64,000 bases of DNA from Gentiana macrophylla (lineage: Eukaryota; Streptophyta; Magnoliopsida; Gentianales; Gentianaceae). The stretch covers positions 124,001 through 188,000 of the forward strand of contig JAOBSW010000401.1 of assembly GCA_026214975.1 (NCBI GenBank), written 5' to 3'. The notes beneath the pieces were generated by a model. The model saw only the letters and a list, made by a program, of their open reading frames with translations. It did no database searches and had not been told where the DNA came from. How positions within the stretch are numbered: the stretch's first letter is position 1; the number at the start of each line of letters is the position of its first letter. The position numbers were made by a program, and so were the translations under genes. Shown here piece by piece: positions 32,933-44,231 of the stretch.

Positions 32933-33186
32933 CTCCCCCGTTCCTAATTATATGTCGCAGTCGCCAAAATCAAATTTCCTTTATATATGTCGTACTTATA
33001 TTTTCAATACATATTTTAATACTCTTTCCGTTTTTCAATATTACTTTTCAACTTTCTAGGCTTATTCAACCTATCAATTTTTCATATTCATTACACCACT
33101 ACACTTTTGAAGATTTTTTTGGAGTACTCATTTTTTTAATCTGTGTGTTTTTCTCAACCGCGACATATAATTAGGAACGGAGGGAG
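32933..33186. mobile_element. Stowaway-like (Tc1/mariner) MITE with TA duplication
   Basis: The left end CTCCCCCGTTCCTAATTATA and the right end, read inverted, CTCCCTCCGTTCCTAATTAT form a terminal inverted repeat of about 25 bases. TA lies at 32931-32932 and 33187-33188. Length (254 bases), AT-rich interior and CTCCCTCCGT start fit Stowaway MITEs. Confidence 0.9.
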
Positions 33187-33188
33187 TA

Positions 33189-33840
33189 TGATACAAACAA
33201 AACATTTTTCCTGCGGAACGAACAACACCCTTAAAGTGCATAAAATATAAATAAAAAACAAAACTTTACTCACCGAAAGTTTGAAGGAAACGTTGTTTTT
33301 GCAGTATTATCACATATCGATGGTTACCTTGCCGATTCCATGACACAATTGAGCAAATAGATACAACTGATTGATTCAAAAGAATTTCCTGCACAAATAA
33401 ATTGCAAATGAACATCAACTGAAAAAATAGAAATCGAAGACACTAAAACCTATGTGAATAAAATCAATTTTCGAATAGGTTTGATTGAAGAATGAGAGAA
33501 TAAGATGAAGGGTAAAACAAAAGTGCCGAAATATAGCGCACATTTGTAGAGGTTGTTTAGATTTTGTACAATGTCTTCTGTTAGTGAAATTTAAGAGTCA
33601 ATGTGGATAAAATTTGTTTAAGATGAAGAGAATTAATATGGCGACAACTATGGAGGTTGTTTAAATTTTGTGCCGAGGATTTGCATTATTTGAACGTGTG
33701 TTGCTATTTTGGATAAGAGTCGGGTTGAAAGCGGGTTTGGAAGTTAAATTACAATGAATCGGTTAAATGTCAGCTTTCAAATATATATAGATATGTATAT
33801 GATCTCACTAGTCACCTGGTCTAAGATTTAGAGCAAAAAT
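33189..33840. other. AT-rich intergenic sequence with exon-like minus-strand pieces
   Basis: On the minus strand an AG-bounded stretch near 33395-33280 is followed by GT, which could be a small exon, but nothing is recognisable. AGGTTGTTTAGATTTTGT recurs at about 33551 and, altered, 33655. Confidence 0.35.
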
Positions 33841-33844
33841 GTAA

Positions 33845-34315
33845 AAGTAGTCCTATAATTTGGTCTAGCTAGCGTTTTAGTCTGATTTTTTTTTTTTTCC
33901 TTCTCTATTTCTGATTTTAATCCAATAACTTGGATTTAGTTTCAATTTTAGTCGCTAGAGGAGACTGAATATGGGGAAATCGGTTTTTGGCAGGAAAATG
34001 TCTCCACGTGGCATTGATAATGTAAAAAATAAGGGGAAAATTGCAAAGTCCCTCCTGTAACTTGGCCTAATTTAGGGATTAGGTCCTTGTTTGTTTGACT
34101 TAAAAGGACAAATTTTGCAATTTTCAAGCCAAAATAAAAATTTTCCCCAATTTTAGAGATATTTCGAAAAAATCCGGCCATTGTACTACCACGTCATCTA
34201 GCGTTAGAGGACTGAAACTGATCTCAAAAAAAAATCCAAGTTACCGGACGGAAATTGTAATCAAATCCAAAACAAGAGTAAAACACTAATTAAATCAATA
34301 AATGACTAGTTTTCC
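33845..34315. mobile_element. MITE-like unit with long imperfect inverted repeats
   Basis: The left arm (about 33870-33985) reads TAACTTGGATTTAGTTTCAA and GTCGCTAGAGGA. The right arm (about 34190-34300) carries their imperfect complements (AATCCAAGTTACCGGACGGA, TAGCGTTAGAGGACTGAAAC). Non-coding between. Boundaries uncertain. Confidence 0.45.
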
Positions 34316-34546
34316 CTAAGATAAAGCTACATGTCAATCAAAGGCTTATCAATCTCTTAATTAAATAATATCAAATGTAAACTGCATAATTAAGGTATCA
34401 TAAAAGCAAAAAAGCCAGAAAAAATACAAACTTTGTAAAATTATGGTGTAATTGCAGTAAATATGTTTAAGAAATTCAAGTTTTTACCATTCACTAATGT
34501 GAGAAGTTGTTGTCCAGCAACCTGCATTCAGTATTAGATACAAATC

Positions 34547-34548
<2 letters not shown>

Positions 34549-34604
<56 letters not shown>

Positions 34605-34719
34605 TTTTTTCATTTAACAAAGTTGGACTTATTCCATTATATATATATATACATATACACACACATATATCAGTTTTTTCATTTAACAAAGTTGGACTTA
34701 TTCCATTATACATACACAT

Positions 34720-34760
<41 letters not shown>
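34549..34760. repeat. TA/CA microsatellite with a 66-bp tandem duplication
   Basis: (TA)n runs at 34549-34601 and 34735-34759 flank two copies of a unit containing TCAGTTTTTTCATTTAACAA (from about 34601 and 34669). Confidence 0.9.
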
Positions 34761-34764
<4 letters not shown>

Positions 34765-34871
34765 TTCCATAAAATGATATAAAGTGCACTTTGATCAATA
34801 AGAACAAAATATTGCATTGCATTAGAGAATGTTAATATATAATAAGCCAAATAGAAAACTCACATTGGGTT

Positions 34872-34932
34872 TAGTGGATAATCAGCTCGAACACCACGTC
34901 AAGGTGACACACTACCGCTGAGTTATATCCCT
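34872..34932 (-). pseudogene. trnV-GAC: Plastid tRNA-Val(GAC) pseudogene with internal deletion
   Basis: The minus strand starts AGGGATATAACT(CAGCGGTAG) and keeps the GAC anticodon context CACCTTGACGTGGTG. About ten bases between the anticodon stem and the T arm are missing, so GTTCGAG follows directly. The acceptor stem's 3' strand also has an extra base. The cloverleaf cannot form normally. Confidence 0.8.
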
Positions 34933-36104
34933 TCCCTGCCCGCATCGAGAAATAGATAAATAGAACTCGATCGATCCTAAGTCAAAGGATTGAGAAACTC
35001 AACTTCCATTCAAGAGTTCTTATGTGTTTCCACTTCTTCGTAACACATACAAGATTCGTCACTACAAAAAGGATAATGGTAACCCCACCCTTAACTACTT
35101 CATTTATGAATTTCATAGTAATAGAACTACATGTCCTACCGAGACAGAATTTTTAACTTGCTATCATCAGGCCTAGCAGGCAAAGATTTACCTCTGTTGA
35201 AAGGATGATTCCTTCGATCGACATGAGAGTCCAACTTCATTGCATTGCCAGAATCCCTGTTGTATATTTGAAAGAGGTTGACCTCCTTGCTTCTCTCATG
35301 GCACACTCCTCCTCCCGCCGAGCCCTCTTCTCCTCACCCACATAGACAAAATAAAATGTAGGACGGGTTCCAACACCAACAGCTCATCACGGAAGAAGTG
35401 GACTCACAAGCCGGGATCACTAACTAATATTAATCTAATAGAATAGAAAAGAGTGTCTTTTTTGTATACTTTCCCGGTTCCTGCTACCGCGCTTTCCGTA
35501 ATCGATCATCGGATTAGATAGATATCTCTCCAACACAACATAGGTCATCGAAAGGATCTCGGAGACCCACCAAAGTACGTAAAGTCCGGATCTTTATGAA
35601 AATGGATTCCTATTCAAGAGTGCATAATCGCATGGATAAGCTCACACTAACCCATCAATTTTGGATCCAATTCGAGATTTTCCTGGGGTATTGGTAAGGA
35701 ATTGGAATGGAATAATATCGATTCATACATAAGAAAAGCTCTCTATTGATTCAAACATCGCACTCTATGGGATAAAGGAAGAGGAAAACCGAAGATTTCA
35801 TTTAGTACGTTTGATCGAAAAAGAAATCTCGATTTATTTGCACTTTAAATGGGTCATATTCTACGTGATCAAACCCATGGGACTTAACTTAAGGAATGAT
35901 ATAAGCAAAAGTGAGGAAAATATTCCAAAAATGAAGTGTAAGGACCTAGATTCCATGAGGGCCTCTTGGTCTTATTATAAGATCGTGATTGGATCTGATA
36001 TGTTTGTTAAAGAGAATAATCTTCTCCATTGAGAATAATACAAAATGTAAAGTGTTCAATTGGAACATGAAAACGTGGCTAAATTGGTCCTAGTTACTCT
36101 TTGG

Positions 36105-36745
36105 TAGGGGTGTACGTAGTCCACCTGGTCGTTTTTTATGATTTTTCGAATCGAATCTGTTGTTACGGTTTTGATATTTTCTCGAATCGAATCGAATTGG
36201 TGATTTTTCCGAATTGATCGAACCAATACAACCTGGTTCGGTTCAATTTCGGTTTTCGATCGTATTTTTTTACCATAAAATTTTGATTTTTTCTTCTAAA
36301 ATGAGACAAACACCATTATTGGCACCATAAGCCAAGCCGGGTGGTCGTTGTAACGATAATTTCAAAGGTTGCTTTCAATTTTCACGATCAAAGGATGAAG
36401 AATATTAAGAAGCAAGAACGGGCCGTGAGCTCAAAAGGCGGTTATCGGGCGGTCGGGAAGCATTTAAGTTTAGTTTTGTAGAAACGCATAAGTATAAGGT
36501 TTAGAAATTTAGTGTTGTGTGTGGGGTTTTATAGTAGAGCTAGTGAACAAATTAAATTATATATATAATTAAAATGAAGTATAACCAGCTTCGGTTCGGT
36601 CATACCGTTTTTTATGGATAAAACCGAAATCGAATTGATTTCCGGTTCGGTTTTTCTTCAATGAAAAACCGATTGGAAAACCGCGTTCATCATTTTCCGT
36701 CCGTTCACTGGTCAAGACAGCTTTTCAATTTGTTGTACACCCCTA
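36105..36745. mobile_element. hAT-type MITE inserted in the plastid-derived DNA
   Basis: Perfect 11-bp terminal inverted repeats (TAGGGGTGTAC at the left, GTACACCCCTA at the right). The flanks CTCTTTGG (36097-36104) and CTCTTCGC (36746-36753) are a slightly mutated 8-bp duplication of a site that is continuous in plastid DNA. The interior has GGTTCGGTT-type words near both ends and no transposase frame. Confidence 0.85.
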
Positions 36746-36827
36746 CTCTTCGCACGGAGTGGAAGTAAGGAAGGGATTCTAACGCGAAAATGATCCAATC
36801 CAATGAATTCGGAAAGAATTGAAAGAG

Positions 36828-36861
36828 GAGCCATATAAGGTGAAAATCTCATGTACGGTTC
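36828..36861 (+). ncRNA. rps12: Group II intron domain V remnant (rps12 trans-spliced intron)
   Basis: GAGCCATATAAGGTGAAAAT followed by CTCATGTACGGTTC forms the 34-nt domain V hairpin with a GAAA tetraloop. It lies about 40 bases upstream of rps12 exon 2, the expected spacing. Domain V carries the catalytic triad of group II introns. Here it is a nuclear relic. Confidence 0.8.
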
Positions 36862-36901
36862 TATAGAGTGGCGTAGCGGTGGCTTATTTGTCAACTTTTC
36901 C

Positions 36902-37036
36902 ATTATCACCCCTAAAAAACCAAACTTTACCTTACGAAAGTTGCCGTGAGTACGATTAACCTTGGATTTGAAATCACCGCTTATATACCCGGTATTGGCC
37001 ATAATTTACAAGAACATTCTCGTAGTCTTAGTAAAG
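36902..37036 (+). pseudogene. rps12: Plastid rps12 exon 2 (ribosomal protein S12), truncated
   Basis: The frame reads ITPKKPN, then after shifts [24 protein letters not shown] and VVLV, the central part of ribosomal protein S12 of the small subunit. Extra bases near 36950 and 37021 break the frame, and plastid similarity stops at about 37036, where exon 2 should continue for roughly 100 more bases. Confidence 0.85.
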
Positions 37037-37440
37037 AAGAGTTGTAAACTATGTAACTTCTTCTTCTTTTGTCGTCGGCCGTGAAGTGAAATCGATCGTA
37101 TGTTAGTTGTAGAGAGGTGGGCTTAACTACTACGATCTATAGATTTCCATCTATATCCAATCCCAATAAGAATAAGCGAGTAGCTTCCGGCTTGTTAAGT
37201 AGTCGTAGTCTTTAGCTTATGTATTCGCCGGCCTTCCTACACGCACGCGTCCGCCGTAATGACTCCTGGTTCGAATGGCCAAGCCAATACATACGATAAA
37301 GCGGAAGGAAAGACTTCATTTCATCACGCTGGGAATGCAAGTTTGATCGAGGATTGAGATGATACTCTAAATGCTCGAAAGAGGTGCGGAGCCACTCTTA
37401 GTATGTGAGAGGTGCTAAACCACTCGCCGAGGTTATGAAA
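37037..37440. other. GC-richer segment fused to the plastid DNA, possibly mitochondrial
   Basis: Sequence after the rps12 break is distinctly less AT-rich than its surroundings. It has words such as GTCGTCGGCCGTGAAG and a GGAAGGAAAGACTTCATTTC stretch that resemble plant mitochondrial intergenic DNA. No gene is seen. Origin is inferred from composition only. Confidence 0.3.
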
Positions 37441-37572
37441 TATACTGAATATATAAACATAAAATGAAAAACAGAGCATAATAACAAAAAAGTAGACAAC
37501 TTACTAGTATCCACTTCATCACCATGTGTTACAATCAGGCATATCATTTTTATAACATCTTTTAAAATATTA

Positions 37573-37825
37573 CTCTACCCGCTCCAAAATAAGTCATTTT
37601 GGTGTTTTCAAATATGCTACTTAAAGTGGTTGAGTATCGTAAATTTTAAGGAGAAACGATTAAAATATTCTTTGATTATCAATAATGCAAAAGTTATAAA
37701 GTAATGAAAAATTATTAAATTGTTAATAAACTAGGGGTAAAATAGAGGAGAAAAAAAAAGGTAATAAAGTATTCACCGGAAATCTAAACTGACTCATATT
37801 TTGGGGACAAAGAAAAAAGACATAG
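37573..37825. mobile_element. Probable decayed Stowaway-type MITE
   Basis: The left end after TA reads CTCTACCCGCTCCAAAATAA followed by GTCATTTTGG. The right end carries the imperfect complement (TGACTCATATTTTGGGGACA). Length and CTCC..CCAAAATAAG wording fit the family; the ends are eroded. Confidence 0.45.
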
Positions 37826-37859
37826 TGACTTGTAGTTTAGATTTAAGTATTATGGATGT

Positions 37860-38744
37860 TAAGCCATAACAAGTGACACGCCAATGTATCGCTCTGTATG
37901 TCAAGCGGTATATAAGGCATACCTTGTAAAACTTATAAGTAAACCAGATAGAAAGATGGCTACTGTGGTTGTCTGCTTTCCATTCTTATAAAATTTCAAA
38001 ACCTCAAAGGATCTATGATAAGATCATTTATTTACAAGATCCTAGTCGTGAAGGCTAAGACATCACCTCGTATATGGGTAGCAAGAGGATGCGCTTATGC
38101 CCCCGACGGTGGGGCCTTACTGGGAAGCGGCCCACCTCAATAGTGGACAAAGTGATGATGGCCGACCCAATTAAGCCACATGTCATCCTATAAGCGGTTA
38201 TATAATAAATAACTACCCTCTAAAAGTAGGCATTACAGCCAGGTGTCCTAAAAACGCACTCTAAGGGCAGTCTCAACCCTGTGTGTAAGATCGGCATGAA
38301 CTCCTCCTCCAGCCCACCGCAGTCGGTCCAGATCAAGCGGTTATGAGTTACCCTATTTCGCCATAATGGCCTTTGTGGCTCGGCGCAGACTCCACAGAGC
38401 AACCCCGCATGTTATTCCACGTGGCCGGATAGCTAAAGATAATAAGGAAAGAATCCTAAGTCATAAAGACTCGGATCCTAACAAGCTTAAACTGGTATAA
38501 TTATCCCTAAATTATGTGGATACGTGTGTGTCTATCCTCAGGAATAATGATAATACAATTCATTGTGGGACAAGGAAAGTGGATAATTCGCCCTATAAAT
38601 ACAAAACCTAAGGAACTACGAAAGACTTGATTCCAATACAACCATTGATACGTGGGCAACTCGAGAGAGATAACTCACGAGCTCACGCCTAAAATATACA
38701 AAACAACCCCTGCTTTCACCATCTTATTCTGTGGTTTTGATCAT
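37860..38744 (+). repeat. Probable 5' LTR of the Tat-like Gypsy element
   Basis: A non-coding stretch with a promoter-like CTATAAATA (38593-38601) precedes the internal region and ends TTTTGATCA. It is followed by a degraded primer-binding-like segment (TTGATTGTCACAAGGGGATA, 38749-38768). The left limit is a guess. Confidence 0.4.
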
Positions 38745-39049
38745 GAATTGATTGTCACAAGGGGATACGAATTCGATTAATAATAGAGACGAGCAACATC
38801 ATCAATTGCCGCTAAGGAGGGCCCTTTTCCGATAGATCGCTCATGAAGACACAAAATTATTACAAACAATGGTAAAGAATACCAACAAGAAAGGTGCCTA
38901 GACCCAAGTGGATCCGCACAACAAGTGGAGGTGCCGCCACCACTCAAGCGAGAAGGCCAAACCGCAGCAGCCATAAAGCAGATTAATCCGGTTGATGATC
39001 CAACTCATCAACCAAATCCAGCTTCTTCAAGATCCGCCGACTGTGTGTT

Positions 39050-40155
39050 GGTGAAGGCGTTGAAAACATGGACAATATAACCCTTAAAGCCATATTCGAT
39101 GAAAACCTAAAGGAAGGAACCCTCGTAAATTTTCGCAGACAGATCTCCATCAAGGAGCTCATAAAATGCATGAGGTCGTGGAATCCAAAGGCTCACACAG
39201 AGCGCAGAAACGCACCAACCCAATGACACGGCAAGGGCCGAATCGATGCCATGCTCGAAGACGGTCGATTTAACTTCTATGTACGCCACCTTTCACCGAA
39301 CATATTGATAATTACCCGCGATCAAAGCAGCTTAAAAATACCTAAGATTGAGTCATATGATGGATCTAAGGATCCTTATGATCACATGTGATCAAGACAT
39401 ATCTCACATGAACTGCATAACGCTCAGTGAGATGAAATAAAGCCTTCCTCATACGCTTCACGGAAGAGCTCTAAGTGGTTCAACAAGATCCCCTGTGCCA
39501 ATCTCTCATTTTGGAGCCCTAACTCGAAGTTCGCCCATGCGCTTATCGCACCGTCCGCTTAAAGAAATCGACTCATCTTATCACGCCAAGCAAAACAAGA
39601 TGAGACCGCCCTCTACTACATCAAATGCTTTAACGAGGAGTCCGCACAAAGTAGACATGATGATCGATTGTTGGTCGCTTCCTTTATGGCAGTGTCCATG
39701 CGAGAAGGACGGCCGCATGCCAAGTTGAACAAGAACTCCCACGCCTATGGAAGAATGCCTTGATGTGGCTTATAAGCACTGTCATGGGGAAGAAGCAAAT
39801 AGATTAAAAAGAGATATGAAGAGAGGTGAAGGAAATAGGAACAGGTCTGAAGAAAAGTCAGACAAAAAGAGAAAGTATGTCTGGGATCGTGTAACGGCAC
39901 CCATCTCGGGATCACCGGGCAACAAGTGGAGTTTCTCTACAGATAGGGACTTCATCCCGTTGAATAGATCTTGTGAGGTGTCCTCACAATTATGGAGAGG
40001 AAAGGAATATCAAGGTTCCACCACCAATGAGGGGTCCCAGAGAAAGGAGAAACCCCAAAATTTTTTGCAAGTATCACAAAAATGTTGGTCATGATTCAAA
40101 GCATTGTCGTGATTTGATAAGAGATATTGACACGGCAATAATGGAGGAAAATTGA
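39050..40155 (+). pseudogene. Gypsy gag with zinc knuckle, frameshifted
   Basis: IPKIESYDGSKDPYDHM near 39340 is the conserved start of the Tat-type Gag capsid domain. HGRALKWFNKIP-like residues near 39460 and a run of basic residues (LKRDMKRGEGNRNRSEEKSD) near 39800 follow. CKYHKNVGHDSKHCRDL near 40060-40115 is a zinc-knuckle variant usual in this group. Several frame changes separate the blocks. Confidence 0.75.
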
Positions 40156-40499
40156 TGGGGTTGTAGATCGGTCTCATTAGGCCGAACCGCGTGGGCCTGG
40201 CGTGAATTCAAACGCAGGAATAACTACAATGATAGGGATAACAGAGACGAGTTCCAAAGAAGAAAGGACTACTCACCAGACCCTGACGGTCAGATAGATA
40301 ATCTCCCTGTAAACACAATCAATACGATCTCAAATAACACAACAAGGCAATGTATGTGCAAGCAAGTGGCAGTCTGGCCGCTTCCTTCACAAACCAACAA
40401 GAGGCAAAGATTGTGGAGAGAGGTAACCTGTGGTCCTAAAGACCCTCTCCCTTTGGTGATTAACAATGAAGGGTTTGTAGTAGAAGCAGTGATTAACAG

Positions 40500-41640
40500 G
40501 AATCGACAAAGAGAATCTGTGTGGATACTGGCAGTGCCGTTAATGTCCTTTATTATAATGTTGTTAAAGCAATGGAGTTAAATGATGCCGACCTCACCCT
40601 TGTCTCTCGCCTCCTCTGCTCGGCTTTGTCGGACCCCAAGACATCCTTGGGAATGATTAAACTTCCAACAACTTTTGGGGAAGGAACCAAGGGCAGGACT
40701 CGAGGTAAACTATATGGTGGTCAAAGCTCCCTGGCAATAATGGGAGACCAAAGATCGATCGATCTTCAAGTCGTTATATCCCTAGCTCTTGTTAGCATGA
40801 AGTTCCCATTGGGAAGGCTCTGTGGAAATTAAAGGTGATGTGGAAACAGCCAGAGTCGTTACACTACAACGGTGAATGGAAAGATGATGGTTCAACAAGT
40901 AAGCATCAAGAATTACTCCTGGAGGATGAAGAGAGTTGGTCGTCGAAGACCATTTGAGGTCGTTTCGCCCATGGACGAACAGAAAACTCAATAAATGAGC
41001 GGTGCATGGATCCCATCACCACATAAGGTTTCTTTGATAAATCTCTTGAAGGAATTCGTAGATGTGTTCGCATGGAAGGCGTAAGACATGTTGGGGTTGT
41101 CACTAGAGTCGCCATGCACAAATCGAACATAGACCCAAACAGAGGCCTGCTCAAAAAAAGGCACTTTGCCTCGAATGGATCTCACTTATCGAAAGAAGTA
41201 ACTAAGTTGCTGCAAGACAATATCATCAAAGAAGTTGTGTATCCGGAATGGCTGGAAAATGTAGTATTGGTCAAAAAAACCAGATGGAAGCTGGAGAATG
41301 TGCGTAGATTTCACTGATCTCAACAAAGCTTGTCCCAAGGATTGTTATGCCTACCAAAGATTGACCGCCTAGTTGATTCAACCGTGGATATGAAGTGTTT
41401 GCATTCTAGATGCCTACAAGCGGTATCATCGATCATGACGGATCCCAAAGATGCAGATAAAACCTTGTTTATTACGGAGTTTGGGACGTACTGCTATGTT
41501 ACTATGCCCTTTGGGCTGAAGAACGCTGGTGTAACTTATCAGCGAGCTGTGAACAAGATCTTTGCTCAGCAGATCGGAAGATGCATGGAGGTGTACGTGT
41601 AAGACCTCCTAATTAAGAGAGTGTGTCTCTTAATCAATAT
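40500..41640 (+). pseudogene. Gypsy protease and reverse transcriptase, active site disrupted
   Basis: VDTGSAVNVLYYNVVKAMEL (40521 on) is the retropepsin active site with its DTG. Downstream: LINLLKEFVDVFAWKA near 41040, EVTKLLQDNIIKEV and YPEWLENVVLVKK (41195-41280), CVDFTDLNKACPKDCY (41302 on) in a shifted frame, then FGTYCYVTMPFGLKNAGVTY near 41480. The expected MEVYVDD reads MEVYV-stop-D at about 41585-41605, so the catalytic centre is lost. Confidence 0.85.
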
Positions 41641-42860
41641 CTATTGATGTCAAATGAGGTGTTCCTGTGTGTTAAGACATACATAGATGAAGCTAAACCC
41701 TAAAAAGTGTACATTTAGGTTAGATCGGGCAAATTCCTGTGGTATATGATATCCAAAGATGAAATTAAAGTAAATCCGATAAGATTAACGCTACCAAGAC
41801 CTTGCCACCACCAAAAGTATCAAAGAGGTACAACAAATAATGTGGAGAATAGCAAATAATAATGTGTTTCTTTCTAGGTCGGCACAACGTGCCTTGCCTT
41901 TTTTCAAAATCTTGAGAAGATCAAGTCCTTTCATTGAGATGAAGACAACCAAAAACTTTTGAAGAGTCGAAATGGTACTTGGCCGAAGTTTCCAACATTA
42001 ATAGCTCTTCAAGAAGCGGGAAACTCTATATGTTTATTTAGCAAGATGTGAAGAAGCACTTAGTGTCGTGGCTAGTCAAACAACAAGAGGGCCACCATGT
42101 ACCGCTGCCAGATCAAGGAACTACATGGACTGAGAGTTCGATATTCAAATGCGTAAAAATTAGCACTAGCATTTTCATGCCTCTAGAAGTTAAGGACATA
42201 CTTCTAGGCACATCCGATCACGGTAATCACCGATCGCCTCTTCGAAAAATTTAGGATAACTCAAACCTCGTGGAGGTTCAAAAGTGGGTCGAGAATGTGC
42301 ATAATATGATCTCGACTTTCGCCCCCGAATCGCGATCAAAGCACAAGCCTTAGCATTTTTTTGGTCAAGTGGATAGTTGTTCGCAAAGAAGACGATCAAA
42401 GAAAGTAAGGAAGAGAATAAATGGCATTTATATGTGGATGGGGCAGCTAGTAAAGAGGAGTAAAGGTGTTCTGCTTGTTAGTCCAAAAGGGGAAGAATTC
42501 TCGATGCCCTATGATTTGGGTTTCAAGCCACAAACAACTAAGGTAGTATAAGCCTTAATTACTGTGGCTTATAGTGGTAATGAAGCTCAGAGTGAAAATT
42601 TGCAGTGTTCATAGTGATTCTCACTGTCGTGAACCATGTAAATGGCGAATATGGCAAGGAAGAGCCCATGAAAAATATTTAATCGCAGGTGTATTATCGG
42701 GGAAGTTCCAACAGTCCAGTCGACTAAATACCTCGTGGAGAATAAGATAGCAGAGATGTGTTGTCAAAGTTGGCTTCCAATTTCATATCGATAGAAAAGT
42801 GTTGGTAGAACTTCAAAGAGAGAAGTCGCGAACAAATGATGGTTCAATGATCACACAGTA
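41641..42860 (+). pseudogene. Degraded RT-connection and RNase H part of the Gypsy pol
   Basis: Position between RT and integrase requires RNase H here. Only weak traces are visible, for example LYVDGAA-like residues (TTATATGTGGATGGGGCAGC at 42428) and a GFKPQTTK block near 42520. Heavily mutated. Confidence 0.5.
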
Positions 42861-42865
42861 AACAC

Positions 42866-44090
42866 TTGATGGATCCTATCGCCTCCTATCTTAGAATGGA
42901 ATTTTACCTAACGACAAGGTTCAAAGCCGTAAAGATGAAGCACTTAGCAACTAGATATTCCATGTTCGATAACATACTTTACCACATATCGTATATTGCA
43001 CCATGGCTCAGATGGACAACAATTGAAGAAATGAACTACCTTCTCCGAGAGATACACTTGAGGATCTTTGGAAATCATCCCGGAGCTCGAACTTTAGCAA
43101 AAAAAATGCAGGTTTTCGACTATTATTGGCCTATAATGACTCAAGACGAAAAGAGCTAGTCGAAAATGCAAGTCATGCCAGTGCATGATAACCTTTCACA
43201 TCGCCCATCCTAGACATGATCCATCTTGTCTCCCATGGCCATTTGATCAATAGTGAGTAGATTTAGTAGACCGCACCCACGAGCCCCTGTGCAATGTTAG
43301 ATTTTTGATAAGAGCAGCTGATAACTTCACCAAGTAGTGGAAGCCGAACCGCTAACTACGATCACTGATTCACTCGTAAGCATATCCAGAAATTTCTATG
43401 GAAAACATAGTGTGCCGATATGGGATTCCTAAATCATTGATCTCTGATAACGGAACTCAATTTAAGGACAAAACCTTTAAGGAATGGTGTGCCGAAATGC
43501 ACATAACTCAAGATTTTTACTTCAGCTTGGTTATCCACAAGCTAATGGACAGTCAAATGCACTCAACATGCAAATAAAAACATGGTTAATGAAGCGCCTT
43601 GAGGAAGAAGGAGAAAACTGGGTCGAGCATCTACCCAATATTTTGTGGGCATATAGACACCAAACACAGCCATAGGGGAAACTCCGTTTAGCATGGCATA
43701 TGGGTGTGAGGCAGCAATTCTGGCCAAGATCGGCCTGCCATCACCCCGAATAGCACTTTTTTCTGAAGAGCAACAGTTAACTGAGCTCAGGCACTTCAAA
43801 GACGATATGGAGGAAGCTCATAATGTGGCCTTTGTCAGAATGGCTAAGTATAAGCAGCGGATTTCATAGTATTATAACTCTCGAGTTAAACACTCCTATT
43901 TCAAAGAGGGAGATCTAGTACTTAGGAAGAATGAGGCCAGCAGCAAGGCCCACAAGGCAAACTTGACCCGAATTAGAAGCGGCCATATATGTAGTCAAAG
44001 TGTATGGAAAGGCGCGATATCACCTGTCGATGCTAATGGCAGACCATACCATGCAGCTTGAATGCCACCAACTTGAGAAAATTCTATGTC
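42866..44090 (+). pseudogene. Gypsy integrase, frameshifted
   Basis: DNILYHISYIAPWLRW, EEMNYLLREIHLRIFGNHPG and ARTLAKKMQVFDYYWPIM (42960-43140) form the zinc-binding N-terminal domain. The catalytic core follows with YGIPKSLISDNGTQFKDKTF (43418 on; DNGTQF contains the second Asp), LGYPQANGQSNALN (43530) and ENWVEHLPNILWAYR. TPFSMAYGCEAAI and GLPSPRIALF lead into the C-terminal part. Stops and shifts near 43140-43260, 43495, 43672 and 43868. Confidence 0.85.
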
Positions 44091-44231
44091 TCAGATGTGT
44101 TCCAGACTTTATCTTTATGGTTAATTTTCATTTATTTTAGTTTTTACCTTTCCATAAGATGTACTTAAGCATCATTGCTATAATAAAGTTTGAATTTTGC
44201 ACATGTGTTTAAATATTTTTAAATCTTTAAG

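Larger units (their letters stand above)
34841..37036 (+). mobile_element. Plastid-derived insertion: trnV-GAC to rps12 exon 2 region
   Basis: From left to right: the trnV-GAC downstream flank, a degraded trnV-GAC on minus, the trnV-rps12 spacer of the plastid inverted repeat (I recognise long stretches, for example near 35060-35700), the 3' half of the trans-spliced rps12 group II intron, and rps12 exon 2 on plus. Divergent orientation of trnV and rps12 matches plastid gene order. A 641-base hAT MITE interrupts it at 36105-36745. Many small changes relative to functional plastid sequence indicate an old transfer. It may have passed through the mitochondrial genome first (see 37037-37440). 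Confidence 0.85.
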
